This document shows, one piece after another, positions 57,495 to 64,000 of a stretch of DNA of 64,000 nucleotides. The notes beneath the pieces were generated by a model, which had not been told where the DNA came from, did no database searches, and worked only from the letters and a program-made list of their open reading frames with translations. Source of the stretch: Arthrobacter sp. Marseille-P9274 (lineage in GTDB: Bacteria > Actinomycetota > Actinomycetes > Actinomycetales > Micrococcaceae); contig NZ_CAMPOV010000001.1 of the NCBI RefSeq assembly GCF_946892675.1, forward strand, positions 1,338,033 to 1,402,032, read 5' to 3'. Positions within the stretch are counted from its first letter, which is position 1; every line of letters begins with the position of its first letter. Position numbers and translations under genes: made by a program.

Positions 57495-58858
57495 GGCCGC
57501 GGTTTAAGGACGCAACCGCCATGCCATCGCTCAAATCCCCTCACGGTCGCTCCGTCGAGCCGTGGAACGTCAAGATCACCCGGAAGACCATCACGCAGGT
57601 CTCGATAGTCTGCTTTATCGCCTGGGTCGCCTCGGTCTATGACTACACCCTCTTCGGCACCCTTCTGCCGGTCATCGCCGAGGAGTTCGGCTGGACACCC
57701 GCGCAATCCACTGCCGTCAACACCTTCGCCACGATCGGCGTTTTCATCGTCTCCCTGCTCGTCGGCACCATCCTCGACCGGATGGGCCGCAAGAGAGCCC
57801 TCATCATCCTCATGCTCGGCGGGGCGGTGGCTTCCGGCCTGACCGGCCTCGCGGCCGGCGCCGTCAGCATTGTCATCATCCGCTCCTTGACCGGGTTCTC
57901 CATGTCCGAGGAGGTCGTCAACGCGGTCTACCTGAACGAGATCTACAAGGAGGCCAAAAGCCGAGGCCTGATGTACTCCCTGGTACAGGGCGGCTGGCCG
58001 GTCGGCGCCCTGATTTCGGCTGGCCTCTCGGCCCTGCTGCTGCCGATCATCGGCTGGCGCTGGACCTTCGTGGTGGCCGCCGTCCTGTCCCTGGTCGTGG
58101 TGGCCTTGGCCTTGCGGCTGCCCGAATCGCCCACCTTTGCCGCCATGCAGGAGGTCAAACGCCGCCGTGCCAGCGGCGACGTCGAAGGCGCCCACCGGCT
58201 CGCGGACGAACACGACCTCGAGGAGGCAGCCCACCATGCCACCGGCGTAAAGGATGTCTTCACCCCCGAGTTGCGCCGGCACACCATCCTGCTGTCCCTG
58301 TCGTGGTTCTTCAACTGGATCTCCATCATGATCTTCTCAGTCCTTGGCACCACGATTCTGGTCGAGGCCAAGGGGGTTTCCTTCGACAACGCCCTGGTCA
58401 TCCTGGTCCTGGCCAACGCGGTCGGTTTCATTGGGTACGTCTTCCACGGCTGGCTCGGTGACAAAATCACGCGGAAGCGCACGGTCGTCCTCGGCTGGCT
58501 GGCGGGCGGCATCGTCAGCCTGATCATGCTGCTGGGTCCGGGCGTCCCGGGAATCATCATCCCGCTGTACGCGCTGACCCTCTTCTTCCTCACCGGCCCC
58601 TACGCGGCCCTGCTGTTCTACATGGGCGAGTCCTTCCCCGCCCATGTGCGTGGCATGGGCACCAACGTGGCCCACGTGATGGCGCCAGTCGGCGGCATCG
58701 CCGGCTCCGGTCTGCTTTCCATCCTGCTCGCCGCCGGAGTGGATACCGTCTGGGCGGCGATCATCACCGGCACCGGCGGACTGTTCATCTCGGCCTTGTG
58801 CATGGCGGGCACCCGCACGATCCACGACGAACATCAAAGGACGACGGTGATCGCATGA
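57491..58858 (+). CDS. MFS transporter of the catabolic operon
   Basis: 455-residue major facilitator, about 12 helices. The loop 2-3 motif is [12 protein letters not shown] and the loop 8-9 equivalent [13 protein letters not shown]. Helix 1 [20 protein letters not shown] resembles sialate/organic acid symporters, so uptake of the operon's substrate is likely. GTG 57491 overlaps the previous stop (GTGA); ATG 57521 is an alternative start. The end overlaps the first SDR by ATGA. Confidence 0.85.
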   Translation: MRPRFKDATAMPSLKSPHGRSVEPWNVKITRKTITQVSIVCFIAWVASVYDYTLFGTLLPVIAEEFGWTPAQSTAVNTFATIGVFIVSLLVGTILDRMGRKRALIILMLGGAVASGLTGLAAGAVSIVIIRSLTGFSMSEEVVNAVYLNEIYKEAKSRGLMYSLVQGGWPVGALISAGLSALLLPIIGWRWTFVVAAVLSLVVVALALRLPESPTFAAMQEVKRRRASGDVEGAHRLADEHDLEEAAHHATGVKDVFTPELRRHTILLSLSWFFNWISIMIFSVLGTTILVEAKGVSFDNALVILVLANAVGFIGYVFHGWLGDKITRKRTVVLGWLAGGIVSLIMLLGPGVPGIIIPLYALTLFFLTGPYAALLFYMGESFPAHVRGMGTNVAHVMAPVGGIAGSGLLSILLAAGVDTVWAAIITGTGGLFISALCMAGTRTIHDEHQRTTVIA

Positions 58859-59634
58859 TCCGCGACGACGGACTCGAGGGCAAGGTTGCCGTTATTTCGG
58901 GCGGCGGCAGCGGAATCGGCCGGGCACTGGCCGTCGCCTACGCGCGGGCCGGCGCGCACAGCGTCATCGGCTACCTGCCCTCGGATCCTCACGACGCGAC
59001 CGATACGGTCCGTGCCGTGGAGGAGGCCGGCGGGCGGTGCCTAGCCGTACCCATGGACGTGCGGCGCTTCGAGGACACCGAGCAACTCGCCCAGGCCGCG
59101 CTCGACGAGTTCGACCGGCTGGATATCTCGGTTGCTGCGGCCGGTATCCTGCGCCGCGCGGCCCTGGCGGACATGACCGACCAGGCCTGGGACGACATGA
59201 TGGCCGTCGACCTCTCCGGCGTCCTGCGCGTCTTCCGCTCGTGCAGCACGCGGATGGAGCGCGGCGGGGCGATGGTGGCCACGTCCTCGATCGCCGGGGG
59301 TGTCTACGGTTGGGAAGAGCACAGCCATTACGCCGCGGCGAAGTCCGGCCTGCTCGGCTTGTGCCGGTCACTGGCGGTGGAGCTGGCACCCCGAGGGATC
59401 CGTGTCAACGCCATCATCCCGGGCCTCATCGAGAGCCCGCAGTCTTTGGACCCGGTGAACTCACTGGGCAGGGAAGGCCTCGACGCCGCCGGGAAGATCA
59501 TCCCGTGGGGCCGAGTGGGCAACGTCGATGAAGCCGCGCGCGCGATACGGTTCCTGACCAGCGACGACTCGGCCTACATCACCGGACAGCAGCTGACGGT
59601 TGACGGCGGGCTGACCGTCCGCTGGCCAAGCTGA
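58855..59634 (+). CDS. Short-chain dehydrogenase/reductase 1
   Basis: 259-residue classical SDR. Cofactor loop SGGGSGIGRALA (about 16-27), catalytic Ser in ATSSIAGG and YAAAK (about 162-166) are present. ATG 58855 sits in the MFS stop (ATGA). It probably oxidises or reduces a hydroxy/keto intermediate of the operon's substrate; the exact reaction is unknown. Confidence 0.88.
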   Translation: MIRDDGLEGKVAVISGGGSGIGRALAVAYARAGAHSVIGYLPSDPHDATDTVRAVEEAGGRCLAVPMDVRRFEDTEQLAQAALDEFDRLDISVAAAGILRRAALADMTDQAWDDMMAVDLSGVLRVFRSCSTRMERGGAMVATSSIAGGVYGWEEHSHYAAAKSGLLGLCRSLAVELAPRGIRVNAIIPGLIESPQSLDPVNSLGREGLDAAGKIIPWGRVGNVDEAARAIRFLTSDDSAYITGQQLTVDGGLTVRWPS

Positions 59635-59653
59635 ATTTCGAAGAGGAGTTCCG

Positions 59654-60406
59654 ATGGAACGACAGCTCGAAGGGAAGGTCGCCGCCATTACCGGTGGAGG
59701 CAGCGGAATCGGTGCGGCCATCGCCCTGCTCTTTGCGCAGGAGGGCGCCGACGTGGCGCTGCTGGACCGGAACGAGCAGCACGCCGCGGCCGTCGCGGAC
59801 GAGGCCAGTGCCTATGGCGGCCGCACTGCGGCCCTCGCTGTGGACGTCACCGACGGCGAGGCGATGAGGCGGTTGATGGACGATGTCGCCGCTCGGTTCG
59901 GCGGTATCGATATCCTGGTCAGCGCGGCCGGCATTCTCGACGAGACGCCGCTGCTGGAAATGAGCGAAGCGACGTTCGACAAGACCCTCGCCGTGGACCT
60001 GAAAGGCGTGTTCCTGGCGGCGCGCTGGGCCGCGCCCCACATGGTGGAGCGGGGCGGCGGCCGGATTATCAACATCGCCTCGCAGCTCGGGCTGAAGGGC
60101 GGGGTCGGCTTGACGCACTACGTGGCCGCGAAGGCCGGGGTGATCGGCATGACCAAGGCCATGGCGCTGGAGTTGGCCGTGCACAACATCCTGGTCAACG
60201 CGATAGCCCCGGGGCCCATCGTCACGCCGTTGATCGAAGGACTGTCCGAAGAGTGGAAGACCGCCAAGCAGGCAGAGCTACCCATCGGCCGCTTCGGCCA
60301 GGCGCACGAGGTGGCGCCTACAGCCTTGCTGCTGGCAGCTTCGCCCGGTGGCGACCTCTACACCGGGCAGACGCTCGGCCCCAACAGCGGCGACGTGATG
60401 CCGTAA
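59654..60406 (+). CDS. Short-chain dehydrogenase/reductase 2 (FabG-like)
   Basis: 250-residue classical SDR. TGGGSGIGAAIA (about 13-24), NIASQLG with the catalytic Ser, and YVAAK are present; the C-terminal GQTLGPNSGDVMP replaces the usual GG(x)DGG ending. It follows SDR 1 by 19 bases behind GAAGAGGAG. The two SDRs differ enough to be functional partners rather than a recent duplication. Confidence 0.88.
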   Translation: MERQLEGKVAAITGGGSGIGAAIALLFAQEGADVALLDRNEQHAAAVADEASAYGGRTAALAVDVTDGEAMRRLMDDVAARFGGIDILVSAAGILDETPLLEMSEATFDKTLAVDLKGVFLAARWAAPHMVERGGGRIINIASQLGLKGGVGLTHYVAAKAGVIGMTKAMALELAVHNILVNAIAPGPIVTPLIEGLSEEWKTAKQAELPIGRFGQAHEVAPTALLLAASPGGDLYTGQTLGPNSGDVMP

Positions 60407-60423
60407 GGTTCCTGGGCTTCGAC

Positions 60424-61383
60424 TCAGTTCCGCACGGCGGCCGGCTGCCGGGTGACGCCGACATAGACGACGTGGGTGCAGGCGGCTGCGAGCAGCGACG
60501 CCCCGAGCATGTGCAGGCCCACCAGCAGGATGGGGAGGCCGGTGAAGTGCTGCCAGTACCCGATGATGGCCTGCAGCGCGACCACGGCTACGAAGAGCAG
60601 CAGCGGGCGGCGGAGCGGGACGAAGCGGGTGTCGCGGTAGGCCATCACCAGCAGCACCACCGTGGTGGCGACCAGCAGGTAGACCGGCAGGACATGCACG
60701 CGGGTGATCAGGTCCGGATGGAGGTTGTTGCGCGGCGCCATCGCGTCGCCGGCATGGGGACCGGATCCGGTCACCATCACGCCGAGCACGATCGCCAGCC
60801 CGCTCAGGACGGCGAGGGCCCACAGCAACTGCCGCACGGTCGACGTCGTAAATCTCTGCACCACGGTGGAGGCGCGCGCGTTGTCCAGCCAGGCGCGGTG
60901 GACCAGCACGGTGGCCAAGGTGACCATGGACATCGAGACCACGAAGTGGCACCCGACGACCCACGGGTTCAGGTGCGTCCAGACGGTAATGCCGCCGATC
61001 ACGGCCTGCGCGGGAATACCGGCCAGCAGCGCGACGGACAGCCGGAACAGGTCCTTGCGCTGCTTAGCCATCCGCCAGACCGAGATCAGCATGGCGAAAG
61101 CGATCGCGGCCAGCACGAAGGTCAGCAGGCGGTTGCCGAACTCGATGGCGCCGTTGATGCCCATTTCGGGAGTGGCGACCAGCGATTCGGCAGTGCACCG
61201 GGGCCAGGTCGGGCAGCCGAGGCCGGAGGAGGTCAGCCGGACGGCGCCGCCGGTGACCACGATGAGGATCTCCGAGACGAGCGAGGCGACGGCCAGGGAC
61301 CGGACCGTCTTGTTGGGCTCCAGCGGCAGGCGTTGTGCCGGTCCGTCGGTCTGCCGTCGCTGGGCGTGCGGTGTTCCGGTCAT
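60424..61383 (-). CDS. ctaA: Heme A synthase
   Basis: 319-residue integral membrane oxidase converting heme O to heme A for cytochrome c oxidase. About eight helices; conserved segments include GGAVRLTSSGLGCPTWPRC, EFGNRLLT, a later HLNPWVVGCHF and TGSGPHAGD. ATG 61383 is selected because GGAG is 9 bases upstream; the open frame extends into the ABC permease. It is third in a unit read ABC ATPase-permease-ctaA. Confidence 0.93.
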   Translation of the reverse strand: MTGTPHAQRRQTDGPAQRLPLEPNKTVRSLAVASLVSEILIVVTGGAVRLTSSGLGCPTWPRCTAESLVATPEMGINGAIEFGNRLLTFVLAAIAFAMLISVWRMAKQRKDLFRLSVALLAGIPAQAVIGGITVWTHLNPWVVGCHFVVSMSMVTLATVLVHRAWLDNARASTVVQRFTTSTVRQLLWALAVLSGLAIVLGVMVTGSGPHAGDAMAPRNNLHPDLITRVHVLPVYLLVATTVVLLVMAYRDTRFVPLRRPLLLFVAVVALQAIIGYWQHFTGLPILLVGLHMLGASLLAAACTHVVYVGVTRQPAAVRN

Positions 61384-61387
61384 AATT

Positions 61388-62131
61388 TCAGCTCCATTTG
61401 AACCAGCGGATGGCTGCCAGGCTGGCCACGACGGTCCAAACCAGCAGAACAATTGAGGCGGTGAGGTTGAATTCCGCGTGCATGAGGGCGCTGCGCAGGG
61501 CGTCGCCCAGCGCGGTGGAAGGCAGCAGGTGCGCCGCCGGCTCGTACACATCCGGCCAGCTGGCGATCGGGAACAGGATGCCGCCGGCGGCCGCCAGCAA
61601 GACCCACAGCAGGTTGGTGATGGCCAGAGTCGCCTCGGGCCGCACCGTTCCGGCGATCAGCAGCCCGAGGGAGGTGAAGGCGCCGGCGCCGAGCACCAGC
61701 TGCACCAGCGCGGGCACGATGCCGCCCGGCGCCGGCTGCCAGCCGAGCAGCAGCGCCACGGTGCCGATCACCACGGTCTGGATGGCCAGCACGGTGAGGA
61801 CCGCGATGACCTTGCCGAGGATCAGCCCGCTTTGGCCGAGGGGAGTGGTCGACAGGAAGCGCAGCACGCCGTAGCGGCGGTCGAAGCCGGTGGCGATGCC
61901 CTGGCCCGTGAGCCCGGTGGACACGGCGCACAGGGCCAGCACGCCGGGCGCGGCCATGTCGATCCGGCTTTCCGTGAACTCGTCGAGCAGGGGAGTGATG
62001 GACAGGCCGATCAGCGCCATCAGCGGCAGGATCACCGCGATGAGCAGCTGTTCGCCGTTGCGCAGCATGGCCACCGTCTCGTAGCGGCCCTGCAGCAGGA
62101 CACGGCGCAGCAGCGGGGCGGGTGCGTTCAC
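61388..62131 (-). CDS. ABC-2 type transporter permease
   Basis: 247-residue membrane subunit with about six helices (N-terminal cytoplasmic stretch, first helix near 30-50). It pairs with the ATPase immediately upstream (4-base overlap) and lies 4 bases before ctaA. This ABC pair next to ctaA is a common actinobacterial arrangement; a link to heme or oxidase biogenesis is plausible but unproven. Confidence 0.85.
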   Translation of the reverse strand: MNAPAPLLRRVLLQGRYETVAMLRNGEQLLIAVILPLMALIGLSITPLLDEFTESRIDMAAPGVLALCAVSTGLTGQGIATGFDRRYGVLRFLSTTPLGQSGLILGKVIAVLTVLAIQTVVIGTVALLLGWQPAPGGIVPALVQLVLGAGAFTSLGLLIAGTVRPEATLAITNLLWVLLAAAGGILFPIASWPDVYEPAAHLLPSTALGDALRSALMHAEFNLTASIVLLVWTVVASLAAIRWFKWS

Positions 62132-63084
62132 CGCAGCTCCTTTCCGGAAATGTCGAGGAAGACGTCTTCCAGCGAACGCGGTGCCATGTGGATCGCTGCC
62201 GGCATCACGTCGTGCGCGGCCCAGAACTGCGCCAGCCGCACCAGATGTTCCGGCGCCAGCGCCCCGGTCACGGTGTAGCGTCCGGGCACGGCCTCGTGCA
62301 CGTCGAGCGGCAGTGCGCGCAGCTCGGCCAGGTCCAGCCCGGCCCGGGCGTCGAACGTCAGGAGGCGTTCGACGCCGGCGCTTTCGTCGGTGGCTTTCGT
62401 CAGTTCCGCGACGGTTCCGTGGGCGACTGTCTTGCCGGCGTCGATAATGAAGACGTAGTCCGCCAGACGCTGCGCGTCATCCATGAGGTGGGTAGTGAGG
62501 ATGATGCCCAGGCCCTCGGCGCGGAGCTCCTGGATCAGGTCGAACACCACGGCGCGGGACTGCGGATCGAGGCCGGCGCTGGGTTCGTCCAGGAACAGGA
62601 CTTCCGGATCCCCGACCAGGGCCGCGGCCAGGGCGACCCGCTGTTTCTGCCCGCCGGAGAGGCGGCGGATGGGGGTGTTGGAGAAGTGGTGGATGCCCAG
62701 GCGCTCGACGAGGTCGTCGACGCTCCGCGGCCTGCTGTACATGCCGGCCACGTGCCGCAGGAGGGAAACGGGGCGGATCGCCTGCGGCAGGCCGCCCTCC
62801 TGCAGCATGACGCCGACGCGGCTGCGCAGGACGGCTCCGGCCTCGAAAGGATCCTGGCCAAGGAGCCGGACGCTGCCGCCGTTGGGCCGGGTCAGGCCCT
62901 GGGCGCACTCGAGCGTGGTCGTCTTGCCGGCCCCGTTGGCGCCGAGCAGCGCGGTAACCTGGCCCGGGTAGGCGCGCAGATGCACGCCGTCGATCACGCG
63001 GACCATCTTGCCGTCCAGCGCCGCTACCGGCCCAAGATCTTTAACGAGCCCCTGGATGTCGAGGCAGGGATCGGAATGAGGCAC
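62128..63084 (-). CDS. ABC transporter ATP-binding protein
   Basis: 318-residue ATPase subunit. Walker A is GANGAGKTTTLE (about 49-60), signature LSGGQKQRVALAAAL, Walker B VLFLDEPSAGLDP and switch His in TTHLMDDAQ. The C-terminal extension (about 235-318) is typical of drug/lipid ABC-2 exporters. It leads the unit containing the permease and ctaA. Confidence 0.92.
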   Translation of the reverse strand: MPHSDPCLDIQGLVKDLGPVAALDGKMVRVIDGVHLRAYPGQVTALLGANGAGKTTTLECAQGLTRPNGGSVRLLGQDPFEAGAVLRSRVGVMLQEGGLPQAIRPVSLLRHVAGMYSRPRSVDDLVERLGIHHFSNTPIRRLSGGQKQRVALAAALVGDPEVLFLDEPSAGLDPQSRAVVFDLIQELRAEGLGIILTTHLMDDAQRLADYVFIIDAGKTVAHGTVAELTKATDESAGVERLLTFDARAGLDLAELRALPLDVHEAVPGRYTVTGALAPEHLVRLAQFWAAHDVMPAAIHMAPRSLEDVFLDISGKELR

Positions 63085-63196
63085 CAGAACATTCTACGCG
63101 ACGTAGAGACGCCCGCTGCGGCCGGCCCGGACCACGCTAAGGGGCGCCTTACTGGAGGCCGGGAAGAGAATAAGTCATGATTGTGTTGTGTATTCC

Positions 63197-63967
63197 ATGA
63201 CGAACCCTACCTCTTCGCGCGCCCAGGCGGCCGATACAGAGGAGCGCACGCGGGACAAGGTCCTGCACGCCGTTTTGGAGCACGGCCCCGTCAGCGCGGC
63301 TGAACTGGGCGAGATCCTGGGCTTCACGCCCGCGGCGGTCCGTCGGCACCTGGACGCGCTCTCACGCGGGGGCCTGATCGAGATCAAGCTGGTCACCAAC
63401 TCGGCCTCCGGGGCCGGGCGCCCCGCCCGGCGCTATGTGCTCAGCCGGCAGGGCCAGTCGAAGCTAGGCGACGACTACCTGGTGATCGCCCGCGACGCGC
63501 TCAACGCATTGTCCGAGGCGGCCGGCGAGGAAGCCGTCGCGGTCTTCGCCCGGCGGCGCTACGCTGACATGGAACAACGCTACCGTCCCGTCGTCGAGGC
63601 GGCAGGGCCGGAGATCGAGGCGAGGGCCGAGGCGCTGGCCAGGGCTTTGAGCGAAGACGGCTTCGTCGGGTCGACCACCGTGGTGGGCCAGAAGTCCCCG
63701 CACAGCACGATGCTGGCGGTGCAGCTGTGCCAGGGGCACTGCCCGATCCAGCAGCTCGCGGCGGAATTCCCCGCGTTCTGCGACAGCGAAACCGAAGTTT
63801 TTGCCCGACTGCTCGGAGTGGATGTGCGCCGCCTGTCCACGCTCTCGAGCGGGGGCCACGTCTGTACGACCCACATTCCCGTGGGCCGAACAAGGTCTGC
63901 GGTTCGGGATTCCGAACCGGCGCCAGGCACCAGAAGAGTATCCATCAATCTGCAGGAGAGGCCGTAA
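63197..63967 (+). CDS. sufR: SufR-like Fe-S cluster transcriptional repressor
   Basis: Winged-helix regulator (256 aa) of the DeoR/ArsR-like SufR type. The N-terminal helix-turn-helix (about 25-85) contains LGFTPAAVRRHLDALSRGG. C-terminal Cys in LCQGHCPIQQ, AFCDSE and GHVCTTH fit ligation of an iron-sulfur cluster, through which SufR senses Fe-S status. ATG 63197 is likely, but GTG 63188 is also in frame. The stop overlaps the sufB start (TAATG), so it should control its own suf operon. Confidence 0.88.
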   Translation: MTNPTSSRAQAADTEERTRDKVLHAVLEHGPVSAAELGEILGFTPAAVRRHLDALSRGGLIEIKLVTNSASGAGRPARRYVLSRQGQSKLGDDYLVIARDALNALSEAAGEEAVAVFARRRYADMEQRYRPVVEAAGPEIEARAEALARALSEDGFVGSTTVVGQKSPHSTMLAVQLCQGHCPIQQLAAEFPAFCDSETEVFARLLGVDVRRLSTLSSGGHVCTTHIPVGRTRSAVRDSEPAPGTRRVSINLQERP

Positions 63968-64000
63968 TGACGGACCAAGTGGATCAGGGCGTGAAGGATG
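63967..64000 (+). CDS. sufB: SufB, Fe-S cluster assembly scaffold (3' cut by window)
   Basis: Only 11 codons are inside the window (MTDQVDQGVKD). The MTDQ start, the overlapping TAATG junction with sufR and the standard sufR-sufB-sufD order in actinobacteria identify it. The ribosome site is GGAGAGG at 63955-63961. Confidence 0.65.
   Translation, partial: MTDQVDQGVKD

Overview
The window is high-GC actinobacterial chromosome, most likely Arthrobacter or a close Micrococcaceae relative. Evidence for this is the RbpA, WhiA, OpcA, CoaE-GrpB fusion and SufR-type genes, frequent GTG starts, TANNNT -10 elements, probable leaderless starts, and the gene order uvrC-rapZ-yvcK-whiA ... gap-pgk-tpiA-secG-rbpA ... 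pgl-opcA-zwf-pgi-tal-tkt / ctaB ... ctaA-ABC-sufR-sufB. I saw no tRNA, rRNA, CRISPR array or prophage.

Layout. 1-20.7 kb is housekeeping and miscellaneous: an Eis-like acetyltransferase (5' truncated by the window edge), rpsA with a long leader, an RsmC/RlmG-like methyltransferase, an IMPACT/YigZ protein, a BBE-type flavoprotein, CoaE-GrpB, a metabolite:H+ symporter, uvrB, a TerC gene behind a probable yybP-ykoY manganese riboswitch, a second MFS protein, an S33 hydrolase, a GNAT, a Ski2-like helicase, tam, an MBL hydrolase and a GntR regulator. 20.7-30.1 kb carries uvrA (with a LexA-type box), a HAD phosphatase, plsC, uvrC, rapZ, yvcK and whiA, so all three uvr genes lie within 18 kb. 30.2-35.0 kb has sodA, lower glycolysis (gap-pgk-tpiA), secG and rbpA. 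46.0-54.2 kb, on the minus strand, is a tightly coupled pentose phosphate operon read tkt-tal-pgi-zwf-opcA-pgl, divergent from ctaB. 60.4-64.0 kb has ctaA, a two-gene ABC exporter, sufR and the first codons of sufB.

Two blocks look inserted into this backbone. The first (35.8-45.9 kb, between rbpA and pgl) is a six-gene nonribosomal peptide-like operon, preceded by decayed IS630- and IS110-family transposase remnants. SbnA and SbnB homologues should make L-2,3-diaminopropionate. A free-standing adenylation-carrier protein, with only half a condensation domain, should activate an amino acid. A SyrP-like Fe(II)/2-oxoglutarate oxygenase may hydroxylate it while carrier-bound. A 1038-residue membrane protein carries three tandem carrier domains fused to a poly-amino-acid-synthetase (Pls/PosA) type terminal region with six membrane segments and three beta-helix modules. 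A LuxE-like acyl-protein synthetase ends the operon. There is no canonical condensation domain, thioesterase or exporter. I infer a split Pls-like machine making an oligomer or polymer of (possibly hydroxylated) diaminopropionate; this is the main candidate for an undescribed system.

The second block (55.5-60.4 kb, between ctaB and ctaA) is a catabolic operon: asparaginase-family amidohydrolase, a CE4 protein of the cyclic-imidase/HpPgdA type, an MFS importer and two short-chain dehydrogenases. Its promoter has a TATGAT -10 embedded in an 18-bp palindrome. An imide-to-half-amide-to-acid route is a reasonable hypothesis.
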